Made by a program: the position numbers and the translations under genes. DNA of 64,000 bases from Hyaloperonospora brassicae. Taxonomy: Eukaryota > Oomycota > Peronosporomycetes > Peronosporales > Peronosporaceae. Numbering within the stretch: position 1 is the stretch's first letter; every line of letters starts with the position of its first letter. The stretch lies in assembly GCA_947650285.1 (NCBI GenBank), contig CANTFL010000654.1, positions 31,336 to 95,335 on the forward strand, in the 5' to 3' direction. This document shows, piece by piece, positions 1-10,706 of the stretch. The notes beneath the pieces are model-generated. The model did no database searches. It saw nothing but the letters and a program-made list of their open reading frames with translations, and had not been told where the DNA came from.

Positions 1-356
1 ACCTCGTAACGAGTCGACTCACCCGATCCCTACCAAGCTCTTGCAACAACGCTCCGCAGTTCATATCGGCTTCGTCGATCCAGGTCGGATCACATGTTTT
101 CCATTCACTGGACCAGGTGGTGTCTGTGTAATCGGCCATAAAAGGTCTTGCGCTCGGTCACACGTCCTAAAATCTTCTCTACTTCGTATTTAACTGCACT
201 CAACTCGTTCTACCAAGTGTATTTCGGTAGAAGAGACAATTCTTAAGTAACATGATCTCCAAATTTAACTGACAAACTTTTTAAATGGACAGTCCGGGAA
301 TTATACCACTCGCTTTACGTTGGACACGTAAATGATCGGAAGCAATCGGTTCGGCA

Positions 357-872
357 TTACTGCGATCTGTAATTAAGCCGCATATTCCCTTCATAGCTCA
401 TACACCTAACATATCCCATTCCACATGTGCCAGATTGCGGGAGTATCTGTCTTTGACTCGATCCAAATAAAGATACACTTGCATTCCACACTCCATGTTT
501 TGCAGATCTTTTCTGCATTGTGTCTATCTGCTCGGTCTCGGATTCTGATCTTAAGACGCTCATTAGCTGTCGCTTTTGCTCGCTGTTAGTGACGTTGAAT
601 GTTATATCGCATTTATCGTTGACCCAATCAATTGTAATGCTACTTCCTAGGGGTAGAGTAGTATCCAATGTCGATCTCGATCCCGACCGTGGATCGGAAA
701 ACGGAGTATTTTGGCGTACACGATCTTGTGTCGTATCGACAGTAAACGTCAGTGTCACCCCGTGCTCGTCCCAATCTATTTTATATACACCTGCGACATG
801 CATCTTTATAGCTCGAGATATCATCTGCACCATGCGTTCTGCTGTACCATTCGCTTGAGGGCGAGGGGCCAT
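357..872 (-). pseudogene. Ty3/Gypsy integrase, C-terminal part of catalytic core (remnant)
   Basis: This open stretch has the second half of a retroviral-type integrase core. Near its start it reads QANGTAERMV, the block that carries the catalytic Glu of the D,D-35-E triad. It is followed by DWDEHG and by TPFSDPRSGSRSTL, which matches the usual post-catalytic segment of Gypsy integrases (TPF..., DPRSTL). Residues after about 110 do not resemble the family. It lies downstream of the integrase piece at 981-1319 on the same strand, but in a broken frame. It is a decayed copy and belongs to a different Gypsy lineage from the elements at 47-63 kb. Confidence 0.72.
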
Positions 873-980
873 AGTAGAACCTTTTTTTATTCGATCTTGA
901 TGAATGATCTAAAGAATCCTGACATGACCCAGGCCCCCAATAATGGCGTATCTTGTCACTTGTCCAAAATTGCAAAACAC

Positions 981-1319
981 TCATTCCTCGTCACCTTCTG
1001 CGATCATTTCAGACGTTCTTGATGTACTTGCTCTCTCAATTAAATATCCCGAGAAAAGATGTACCCATATCTGTAACATTATAAATTCTTTGAAAGATCG
1101 CAGCAGATACGGTATGTGATCCATTGATATCATTTGAAATGGGTGTGTGGCTTGCATATTTTCTGGTGACCCCCCAGGAATCGAAGGTTGCCCCTGTCTA
1201 TTCGTACAATCCGCACATTCAATCACATACCGTTGGACGATGTGATTCAATCCGCTCTTATGGAAATTGAAACGTATCCGCGGAAGAGTTCTTCCGATCT
1301 CTTGGTGGCCACCTTTCAA
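981..1319 (-). pseudogene. Ty3/Gypsy integrase, zinc-binding domain and start of core (remnant)
   Basis: The first 50 residues look like an integrase zinc-binding domain. GGHQEIGRTLPRI holds the last His of the H-H pair and ECADC is the C-x2-C pair. QMISMDHIP then carries the first catalytic Asp, and IWVHLFSGYLI matches the beta strand that follows it. The order zinc domain, first Asp, then the Glu block at 357-872 on the same strand fits one decayed pol gene running leftwards. Its known role is inserting retrotransposon cDNA. This copy cannot be translated as one protein. Confidence 0.72.
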
Positions 1320-2819
1320 TATCGTTTGGTAATGGTGCTACCGATCCTGCTGCACGATGTACGTAACACGTGGCGGGTCATCTCCGTGCGATCTTCATGT
1401 TATCAAGATGATTTGGGGCAGAAAAATAGCAAAAGTTTTCGTCCACTTCGTAGTCTATAGTTATCCGAGCACATTCATTCGCATCTTCGACGCTCAACTC
1501 GGACGCATATCATAACAGATTGTCTTCCACTTTGCGGATTTATCCTTCTCCTCTTGCGCCTGCTTGATCCGCTTGATCCAATTCTATTGTACGCCTTTCA
1601 TGCGTATCACTTCGGGCTGCCTGCTCCTTCGCGACACTGATCTAATAATCGTTGTCATGTTCACCAATGGACATAAGTTTTCTGACACGATTAGCTTATC
1701 TAATCGATCTAATGAAAAAAGGTGTTACAAATATAGAACCGAGGTAACGGTCGAAATTTTTATCCTGATGTAAGGCTGAACTTGCTAGTCTATACGCACT
1801 TCGATTCCATTCCCGCTTCATGTGTATAAAGTCGTGATTCGGCCACGAATGAAGTCGTTGCATTTCCTCGTGTCGTAAAAATGTAGCCCTGGTACTTTGC
1901 AATAGATCTCACTTCGCATTTGACGGATCACCATGTTGGAAAGACCACATTAAATAATTCATCCTCTATATTCTTTTTTAACAGGTCTAAATTCTAGCTT
2001 AAACCGCGATGCCAGGCTCTTATACCACTTAATATATCGAATTTTTCGATGCAGCGGCCACAACTGTCCATTCCGGAAGCTTCCACATTATCGCGCTGTA
2101 CGCTTAACGTTTCCGTTCAATCCGAGCCGATCCGTCGAAATTGACCACCGCAAATTCTCGTCCAATTCCACCGTAGGCGGTGAAATCATTATAGGCTACC
2201 TCGGCTACCTCTTTGGAGCGATAGTGATCAATATCTCGTCTACTTAAGTTCGATTGGTTATGCTGATAGCGAAGGTACCTAGGTTTTCATCTTCCTCTTT
2301 CCTACATTCCATATTAGCTATGTGTAATTTTACAACAACGCGGTCCATCTCCCCATTCTCCCGTTAAAAACAGAAAATTGAACCAACTAAGCAAGGGTCG
2401 AAAACCGTTTATGCACCTTAATCTTTCGGGGTACCAGCTTAACATCGCACACATCAGAAAATTATGTAAAGCTAGCACCTCGTTCTTCACCATACTTTAG
2501 TTAATCTCGTTAGGATTGAGTGCGCGGCTTATAAACGTCACCGGACAAAATTATATCATATCATTCTTGCAACGGAGTGATGACACTACACGCTTTCTTG
2601 CGTTATGACTATCACCGGGTTCCACTTGGGCTGAAATGCTTGACGATGGATGTGGTAACGATCTTAGACTTTAACATACTAAGCAAATCGCTGCTTTTTC
2701 TCACCGGGTCCTATCGTTTGGGTCACGATAATATTCTTCATCCTGGTTAGTTCGCGATCTAATTTAGTATTCTTTATGACAACTGTAACACCGGCACATA
2801 TCAGACTGATTTTAAAATT
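1320..2819 (-). other. Decayed pol interval (RNase H position), no readable gene
   Basis: By position, between the RT remnant and the integrase remnant on the minus strand, this should hold the RNase H and linker of the old Gypsy copy. I could not recognise RNase H motifs. Only short random frames are present, so the placement is an inference from gene order. Confidence 0.3.
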
Positions 2820-3020
2820 TCAACCTCCCTTAACTATAACAGTACTTATGTTTAGCTGACAAAGGTCTATAATCAATCCAGTGCAGTATGTCAGACTGCC
2901 TAAGAATAACTGCATTGAGCGCATAGTCGTGGGATAATGATTATTAAGCAGCGACCTCAGATCTTTGGTGTGAGCTTCTAGTCCAGCCAATGACACTCGG
3001 TGCCGCATCAGTCCACACAC
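2820..3020 (-). pseudogene. Reverse transcriptase, connection region remnant
   Basis: The stretch reads HRVSLAGLEAHTKDLRSL, then TTMRSMQLFLGSLTY. This is the Gypsy RT thumb/connection signature: a GH-V/I--G core, a K/D-L-L segment, then T--RSMQSFLG-L-YY. It lies downstream of the RT palm piece at 3273-3467 on the same strand, as expected. Stops and indels separate them. This is a recognisable but dead fragment of the pol gene. Confidence 0.68.
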
Positions 3021-3272
3021 GCCGTCCCCAGAAACGTTTGGTCAATCTGATCGATAAGCCCTATCGATCGCACGATGCTAACAATCTTTCTAAGTCTTCA
3101 TACAAAGAGGTCTGCGTTGTATCTGCGATTTCAAATGGCCTCAATATAAGATCGTCTGCCCAGTACTGACGGCGGTCAGTCCATTTGAAGTTCTCCTTCC
3201 GTAACTCATCGGTCAACTTAGGCTGACCCGTTGCGGTCAAACCAATATTATCACTATTTTAAGTTATCAATA

Positions 3273-3467
3273 TCAAGTATTGCCAATCAATCGCTGGTAC
3301 ATCTGTGAGGAGTTTCCAATTACAAAGGGCATTCTCAACCACTCTAATAATACCGACGGGGTAGCAAACGCAGATACCATCCTTGTCCGTCCGGTCATTT
3401 CCACAAACCAAAATTCACTAGCCGTATCTAGGGATGAGCTCCACAGTATTTTGTTCATATCCTGCAA
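3273..3467 (-). pseudogene. Reverse transcriptase palm remnant
   Basis: The frame contains LWSSSLDTASEFWFVEM followed by RTRMVSAFATP and EWLRMPFVIGNSSQMYQRL. These match RT motif A (SLD--SGFW, with the first catalytic Asp kept) and the conserved F-W-RMPFGL-NAP-IYQRL motif B. Motif C (YxDD) is not readable. The fragment is part of the minus-strand Gypsy copy that continues into the integrase pieces at 357-1319. Confidence 0.72.
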
Positions 3468-3726
3468 CAGCTCGCTGATAAGTGTTATGGGCTAGACTTT
3501 CAGCCGCGTTATCTGATTCACTTACCTATAATCAATACATAGACTAATAAATTCTCCATTTTCTTGATGATTACGATTGTTGGAGACGCTTAAAGAGACA
3601 TCTTAGGTCGAGTAGTCTTGGTCGACAACAATCCGTTGATCAAATCCGCCAGCTTATGTCAAAACGTAGGTGCAACCGTCCGTACACGCTGTGCAATCGG
3701 ATTCGCCCCATCGACATCGATATCTC

Positions 3727-3912
3727 CTACGGCCCCGCGTGATGCGGGAAGGGTAAATTATTTCCTTTTTCAATTATCGAGTAACGATTCTTCCATATCA
3801 ATTGTCGCAATTTATCTTGATATTCGATAAACGGAATAGCAGGATCTCCCACTTGGACATCGTCGATCGTGTTCTTTGCGGGAGATATTTCCACCACTGT
3901 CAGTAAAGCCAA
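3727..3912 (-). pseudogene. Gypsy pol segment preceding the RT domain (remnant)
   Basis: This 61-residue frame includes VEISPAKNTIDDVQVGDP and then DKLRQLIWKNR. It resembles the linker between protease and RT in this Gypsy lineage, where an acidic stretch is followed by a helix ending L-W--R. It is on the same strand as, and 5' of, the RT palm piece, which supports the call. It is short and shows no catalytic motif. Confidence 0.5.
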
Positions 3913-4185
3913 ATGTTGATCGACACACTACGCAAAAGTTTTACCTCCTTCCATTTAATACACTTATGAGGTATAAATCCTTCCTCCTTCGCATCCTCGC
4001 CGATCTTACCTGTATTGAAGTCACTAATCAATGTTGGGATGTGGATCGGTGACCACCCAGTTGAGACGTCATTAACTGGCAGAAAACGACACCAGGTGAT
4101 CTAGCGATCCAATGGGAGATGGAAGGTGATCCTTACGAGGCTCAACGATCCATTCCAACTGTTACCAGGGTGACATAGGCGGGGC

Positions 4186-4345
4186 GATATCTGAGACAAG
4201 ACGACAAACCAGAAGGATTTCCATTGAGCTATCTGGGACAAGATGACGAAGAGAACGATCTCCATGGAGCGTAGTGGGACAATATGACAAATAGAACGAT
4301 TTACATGGATCGATCTGGGACAAGGAAGTGGGAAGAAGTCATACA
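4186..4345. repeat. Degenerate ~42-bp tandem repeat
   Basis: About four imperfect units share the core (t)ctgggacaagatgac, then a short spacer and gaacgat-t-catgga. Unit length is close to 42 bases. The array sits in a stretch (about 3990-5315) that lacks genes and may be LTR or untranslated sequence of a plus-strand Gypsy fragment, because a leader of that family follows at 5316. Confidence 0.5.
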
Positions 4346-5315
4346 ATTCACCTGGGTGTTGGTCAAGGAGAGAATACGTATATTTGAGCAGGTGAAGACT
4401 GGATCGCATAATTATATGCGAAGGTCTCATGATTTACGGAGATTGAAACGTTAAATTAACTGGCTATGGCAACGGTCGTGGATAATGTGGCCAAGTCACT
4501 CTAGAAAGGTGCATCTGGGACCAGGTGGTGCATTATGAATGTTCAGGAGAGTCAAGGGAGCTATGTAAAAGCGAAGGAATGATCGCATCGATCGGATAAA
4601 CACTGAAGGATGATACGGAAACACGTACAAGGAATGAGAGAATGTATATGGCTGATTTGTGTTAGATCGATCTCCAACATTTCGGTATTGGATATCAGAT
4701 CGGTAATGTTCCCTGTTGATCATGGATATGTCGTCGATGGAGCTATTGGATCGTTATAAATATGCTTGTTGATTGTCCATGAGAGATGTCTCAAAAGTTT
4801 ATGCCAAAAGAGCCAGTGGAAGCCGGTTGAATTGACGTCGCAACATGGATTTAGACACAATCGGCATTTGGGTACTATTTCGATCTCTTTAGTACCAAAA
4901 ATGGGAATTTGGTACCACATTTGAGATTTGGTCCTCTGTTGGCGTTTAGGTACGATATCGGGAATATTGGCGCTAACTTAGGAGTATAGATCATGAAATA
5001 TCGACACGTGGTCAAGGGAACGGTCAAGCCTATAGAATATATCGTTTTGGAGAGTGACCTACAGTTTGGAATTGACTTATCGATAGGTAGGCTACTAATT
5101 TGGTTGGATAATAGAACAGTTGCCGTTTTTACATATAAAGCACGTCGCAGACTTCTCTTCCGGGCAGGATATTTGGCCTCCCGTCGATCAAGAGACGTCG
5201 CACGCGCCGTGTTTCGTGTACTCACCTTGGATTGTTTGGCCAAGGTGGGGTTTAGGTAACTCAACTCAACTCAAACTGCTAGGGTAGCAGCAAACAACGG
5301 TAAAGGAAAAGAATT

Positions 5316-6290
5316 TTGGTTACAAGATCGCGAGGCGGCTCAAGTGGTCAGAAGATCTGGACAAGGAGTTCAAGACAAGACCGAGCAAGACCGAAGCGAT
5401 CTACAGGGCAGATCGGCACGTTTCATTTTGGCGAAACAAGCAACCGATCCACCCACATTGCGCACTTCCGGCAAGATCGGCCGATCCCAAGACCAGATCG
5501 GACCGATCCCAACGCAAGATCGACGCAACACTACTATTTGCTGAGTGAAGATTTCCGCACAGCAAAGACCCCGATCCCGAAGACAAATCGAGATCGGTGT
5601 GATTCAAGATCGAGATCGCGACATCTCCAAATAGAGATCGCCGCGACTCAAGATCAAGATCGCAGAACCCCGTTCGTGGTGTGAAGATTTCCGCACCGGA
5701 AGCGAACGCTCAACCTCAAACCCTCAGCGAGATCGACATCTCCCAAGGCCGTTACGAAGAGCTCAAGCCAGCCCAACCGACGGGTACACAAGGTGAGCAC
5801 AAGGCACGGATCGAAGTACCCCCTCCGTGAGTCGGCAAGTCTGGGCAAGTGGAATATCGACACTCACTAAAGTAACTTTGTGAGATCGACTTCACCACAC
5901 ACGTGCAGGCACTTATCGGATTTATGTCCTTTGCGGCCATTATTCTGGCACTACATTTACTTCAAGCACCCATGATCGTCCTGTTTTCTCGATCTGCAGT
6001 GGTTGCAAGTTTTTTTCGTGAAGCGTTTGCACTGCTATCAAGACGATCCTCAATCGGATCAGTACCCTGATCTCCCGATTTTTTCGTGCGATCTATGGCC
6101 GCGGCCACAAACACACTACGAGGTTCCTCTTACCTGTTCGATCCGCTGAAGTCTAAATCCGATCCACCGTTATCGATCATCACACGAAGGGCTCTCAATG
6201 CACGGCCTGCTTTGGCGGTGTTGCGGACTAAGCTGTCGCAGGTCGCGGTCAATATTTGTTCGAGCCTGTGGATGTTCTAATACGTCGAAT
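5316..6290 (+). mobile_element. Plus-strand Gypsy 5' leader/gag-start fragment
   Basis: Three landmarks are shared in the same order with the plus-strand element at 39.5 kb. They are the GGCTCAAGTGG leader motif (5336-5346), gtgtgaagatttccgcacc (about 5681) and ccaaccgacgggtacacaag (about 5775). The DNA is very rich in GATC/GATCGG words. The fragment has the opposite orientation to the gag and RT remnants on either side, so it is either a nested insertion or a rearrangement. The left boundary was not determined; the stretch 3990-5315 may be its LTR. Confidence 0.5.
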
Positions 6291-6317
6291 ATTTACAATG
6301 GTAATCTAGTAACGTCT

Positions 6318-6545
6318 CTACATTTCATCTGCATACTTCAGCCGCAAGAAAATCGATTGTTTTTCTAGATCGCGATCGTCAAGCGTCCCGATAAAATGTT
6401 CCTTATGCTCTCGAAGTACGTTTATCGATACGTCTCTAATAATTATCTTCGCCCTAGTTGCCGCTTCATTAAAGCGATACAGATACTCCAATGGCGATTT
6501 GTTGTAAAGATACTTTTCAGGGTTATGCTGTGTAAAAACTAACAT
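6318..6545 (-). pseudogene. Gypsy gag core remnant
   Basis: The frame reads SPLEYLYRFNEAATRAKI, then REHKEHFIGTLDDRDLEKQ and LRLKYADE. The same blocks occur in the plus-strand ORF at 41394-41786 (TPLKYLYRFSVAEIRAKV, REHVKHLIAKLDD). This shows that both come from one Gypsy lineage. In such elements this helical part of gag forms the capsid of the virus-like particle. The fragment is only 75 residues long and has no intact gag around it. Confidence 0.65.
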
Positions 6546-6885
6546 ATTATTACATCTAAGCTGTACACGAAAACATTCTATTAGATCCTTCCATGAGAAA
6601 CGAGCAGATCAGCTTAACTTGACATACCAGTTTCGCGTGGGATCCGGGAGATTATCTCCAATCAACAACTAAAGATCTTCTTCCGGATCCCGCGCAACAC
6701 TCTTCTTCACCTAGGGCTTGATCCCGTATGAATGCGGGTTTGACCTTGCTGATCCAGCTTCTGGTACAATTCTCCTCACTGTCCTCCCTATTGAACTCCC
6801 GTAAATTTGCGGTCTTAAACATCCAAAATCTGCTGTGCGATAAGTCTACCCCCGTCGCCGTAATATTAGCGGTAGGAGTGGTCGT

Positions 6886-8260
6886 CTAAGATTTTCTTGT
6901 CCTGATTTGTCGGGACCTCCATATTAGAAAACAAGCATCCGTTCTGCCATGATGCGATCCGATTAATTCCGTCTCAACATCTGGGATGTATGTCTCCTGC
7001 TTTCTCACACGTCTTAATATTAGCCTTTGATTTATAGCCTTGCGGGCTTGGTCACGTTGATCTTGCCAAAAAAAGTCTAATGGCAACCTCAAAATATGAT
7101 GATGTAATTGGATATAGACGTTCGTCCTTTCGTTCTTTTAGCGCGTACAGCTGCCAAGCAAGGCTCGTCCTTGACCCTTTCCATGCAATATCACAGATGG
7201 ATTGCCCCACTTGGGCCCAGCAACATCCGCTGGATGAAAACGGTTCGTCTGTTTCGATATATGATTCAGATGCGTCATACTGCAATGATCCAGTGTAATA
7301 TCCTCTTGGGACATCTTCGATCGTGGAACCGCTTGATCGTCGTACTTGTCTTCTCCTGTCAACGGGATCAGCTCTTTGTACAAAGATCGACACGCTCTGG
7401 TTACCTGATATTGTTTACGGCCCAGTAGTTTCATTGCTTCAAACACCCTTGCGATTATCCTGCATCCTGTATTAGCTCGATGATTCCGCTGATTCCTTCC
7501 AGTGTGTTTGATTATGTTGCCGGAGCGAGATTTGTCCTCGAATCTTCCCGATCAGCTAAGGTTTAAATATGTGTATCACCGTGTAGCTAAATAACAGCGT
7601 CTCGAGTGTCTTACAATGATATTGTTCCATCACAGGGTCCAATTGACAATCTTCCTTCTTCGTTTTCTCCTTCAAGAGATTGATCGGACTATTCGCTACT
7701 ATCGTGGGATAATCGCGTTGCTAAAGTTCAGACGCTGCTTTCTTAAATATTGTCATTTTGGGCTCTTCTTTCTTTGACATCACGATAGTCGTCTTCAATG
7801 GATCTTATCCGGATTTAACCGAAAGGTTTCCGCACTGGGAATCCTCGTATACAGCACGATCCGCTTTGGTCCCCGGATAGACCCCAGACGGGGTCGAGGG
7901 TTTTGTTTCCTGATGGAGCGATCGATCTTCCTCTTTGGATATCTTGTTAGTAGAGACCCTCCTCCACCTCTAGTAATCTGCGGATCCTTTCGTTTCACTC
8001 GCCGGCCGCGATCCTTCTGCGTCTGACTCTTCAATTCCAGGGTCAGTTTTGATCTTTATATCTTCATCGAGCGGCCTTATGTGCGTTCCCTGGTTCGAAT
8101 TCGGGCACGCGCACCATAGTGGTGGAGTGACGATCGCTCCTGTGAAGTGTCGATACCAACTCTCCACTGACGCTTGGACGACCAACCAACGCAAGAGGTA
8201 CTCCGATTCCGTTTTGTAACACTTCATAACCATGTGTACCCTTCGGTTGGGCGGGTGCAC
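6886..8260 (-). pseudogene. Gypsy gag N-terminal region, shattered
   Basis: Several minus-strand frames lie head to tail here (7970-8260, 7795-8034, 7052-7446, 6886-7092). They are upstream of the gag core at 6318-6545 and downstream of a leader motif at 8421-8455, so they occupy the gag N-terminal position. Parts look protein-like, for example GYYTGSLQYDASESYIETDE and YFEVAIRLFLARST. The frame is interrupted repeatedly. No catalytic or zinc motif is visible, and the assignment relies mainly on order and orientation. Confidence 0.45.
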
Positions 8261-8420
8261 TCTTTCAGGTAAACTAGAGTCGATGCCGAGATTGATTGTG
8301 ATTGTGATTGGGCTATGGCGCGAAAAACCTTTATACGATTGCGGGTGTACGTGTAAGATTATCGATATGATTCACCTTGATCTCTATACGATCGCCTTGT
8401 ACAAATGAGATTTTTGGTTC

Positions 8421-8455
8421 GAAAGCCTTCTGACCACTTAAGCCGTCTCGCGATC
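8421..8455 (-). repeat. Conserved Gypsy leader motif (copy 2 of 3)
   Basis: On the minus strand this gives gatcgcgagacggc followed by ttaagtggtcagaaggc. Near-identical motifs are at 5326-5357 (plus) and 39490-39520 (plus). In each case gag-like sequence of the same lineage follows downstream, so it marks the start of the internal region. Confidence 0.6.
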
Positions 8456-8639
8456 TTGTATCCTTGCCCTTACGTTTTTGCCGCTTCCAATCGCGTTTAG
8501 AGTTTTGTTTGAATGTCCTCGATCCGTGCGGGAACTAGCAAGTTTATACGCATACTGAACGTTACATTCGGATCAAGATTACAATTTTATAAATAGTAAT
8601 CGATTACTTTGATGCTTAGGTGGGTGATAAAGCGAGTCA

Positions 8640-9037
8640 AGCGGCGATCGTGGGCATGGATTATATGGTACCAACCGGCATAAGCTTAACTACAGAAGAT
8701 GGAAAGCTCTGTCTGCCCCCACATAAGTCCTGATTTGACCAGCAATACGAAGATACCATACAAATCTACTGAGCATGTTGTGATCCCGGGTGGTGATACA
8801 ATTGACGCAATGATCTGTGTAGAGCCACACTGCGTGGATCTCTGGGTAAGACGGGACGTCAAATGGATCCTGGCTGTGACTGCAAGACCGAGTCGAGTCA
8901 AGTACCCACTGTTAATACTCTCAGCGATAGAAGAGGTAATTCTGGATCACGATTCAGCACTAGGGTTGTGGATCACGATGAAAATAAGGACCAAGATCGC
9001 CCGGATTTGTATCAGTAGGACCGCGTCGTTACAATGA
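8640..9037 (+). pseudogene. Gypsy protease/post-protease remnant
   Basis: In plus-strand frames the sequence reads MDYMVPTGI, then KLCLPP, then EHVVIPGG and LWVRRDVKWILAVTARPSRVKYPL. The same order of blocks (MDFMVPAGI, LCLPNKVRI, QHVVISVGK) is found in the better-preserved protease of the plus-strand element at 42749-42961. The catalytic Asp region is missing. The orientation is opposite to the gag remnant immediately to the left, another sign of nested or rearranged copies. Confidence 0.6.
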
Positions 9038-9645
9038 TGGATATACCCTGGTTTTTGAAAAAATCGCTGATCGAAAGGAGGAAATAACGGAAGAAGAGGC
9101 CTCCCACATGTAAATAGATCATCATATCACACAACGACAAGATTATTACTCGTATAGGGAAATAAGATGAGGTAACGTTTAACAACCGGAGGAAGCCACC
9201 TCGCGATCTGATGAGGGAAGAATGACCGAAGGATTTCGTACAAATGGTGAAGCTCTACGATGAACAATATCATTCCTATGTTTCATTGTGAATACGAGGA
9301 AGGAAATGGACGATCGATAGCCAGATACGATCAGCGAAGTGATCAATGCTGTTAGACAACGTTTATGGACATCGATATCGTCAGGGCGTGGGATGACGCA
9401 GACTAGGATGTGTTCGGGTGTCGATATTGACAACTTTAGGCCTCAAAGGATTGAGGAATCGATTCGTAAAGTTTCAATGTATGTCCACGAATATACATAT
9501 CTGTTTGTAGAAGGGGTGAATCAGCATCTGGCAATACTGCGAGAAATTGCTACGTCTACGGATGGGGTTACGCTCAAAATCAAATAGGTTGAATAGTTAC
9601 GTATTCATCTTACCACGGTTCAATAGAAGTTGCAAAACGTATGAT
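9038..9645. other. Decayed continuation, no gene seen
   Basis: This is probably the 3' extension of the plus-strand Gypsy fragment. Frames of 82-84 residues exist on both strands but show no motif that I recognise. Confidence 0.3.
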
Positions 9646-10640
9646 CTAAAGACTCGCCCCCTGTTGATAGGCAATAAATATTGGACCAACGGCAGCACCC
9701 GGGGCGATGTGCGATTTTGATGTATGAGGAGTGACTATGATTGCTCTTAGGTTATGCCGGCTTCTGACCTTCTTGAAAAACTGGCGGCTATAAATAATAT
9801 GTTGTAATGACGAAAAAGACGCCGATAAACGCACGAACTTCGTCGAAACGGACTGAGCGTGATCGATACCAGCTACATCCGTCGTATAGTGCGCCAGCAT
9901 ATCCAGGTAGATAGAGATGCCGAGCATGTGAAGCGATATGCTCACTGACAAGATAAAGCGCATGATCGATTTGCACCGTCACGGGACGGTTACATGCACT
10001 GGAGACCCAGCGGCATTGTCGCCATCGACGACGAACAGCCCATGCTATACACGCACACAGGCAGCATCTAGAGTATGAAGGAGAACGGGTTCCGGCGTGT
10101 AATGAGCAGGAATAGTGCAGGCACATTCAAAAGCATATGGATGAGCCCGGTCACAACCAGAGTGGTCACCACGATCAGCACCCACTTCAGAGGTTGGACT
10201 GCGACTGACTCGTCCAATGAGGTAGCTAGCAAGCCAGCAAGCAAACTAAAGATGGCAACGGTTGTGAAGCGGAGGATGTAGTGCGCCACGTGCGCGAGTG
10301 TCTCGTTCACCTCACGGAAAAGCTCCAGCAGTGGATTCAGACTCGCAGGTTCGTCGAAACTGTAGGCCAGCATTGCGCCAAGTGGCAGTGAAAATGCGCG
10401 ATGCTCAGCAACGTGTTGAAACAAGGGCAGATGCAATGTTTGCCAGCAGCCGCCTGACGATGATGTTTAACACATTGTTTGACGGTTTCGTATTCGTCTC
10501 CGTCAGTGCTTCAATTCACACTAGCGCACTATTGATATCATCCAGAGCCAATAAGTCGTGGCGCAGACTTAAGTCGCCGAAAAGTCAACCCAACGCCCTC
10601 ATGTGCGCCAGTATACTATTGCCTTGACCCCAGCGGCGTG
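9646..10640 (-). pseudogene. Glutamate/dicarboxylate:cation symporter (DAACS/EAAT family) pseudogene
   Basis: The longest piece (10068-10436, 122 residues) has two strongly hydrophobic segments and the family blocks NPLLELFREVNETLAHVAHY and LLITRRNPFSFIL. The latter equals the conserved TRRNPY-FI before the substrate-binding hairpin. In the next frame downstream comes YSMGCSSSMATMPLG, the Ser-rich re-entrant loop motif (GTSSSSATLP). Then RFILSVSISLHMLGISIY sits where the NMDGTA motif should be, with its key residues lost. Stops and at least two frameshifts split the gene. Active relatives are plasma-membrane amino-acid transporters of about 450-550 residues. This copy is a broken, host-like relic. 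Confidence 0.72.
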
Positions 10641-10706
10641 GTGTTCAACTTACCTTGGACGACAAGGGGCACGTGCCGCCCAAGGTAAGTTGAACACCAC
10701 GCCGCT
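10632..10706. repeat. Perfect 27-bp inverted repeat with 21-base spacer
   Basis: Arms 10632-10658 and 10680-10706 are perfect reverse complements. The spacer (10659-10679) itself contains the palindrome ggcacgtgcc. The left arm lies at the upstream edge of the symporter pseudogene, and the arm sequence looks like part of that gene copied in inverted orientation. It could form a strong hairpin or cruciform. Confidence 0.9.
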
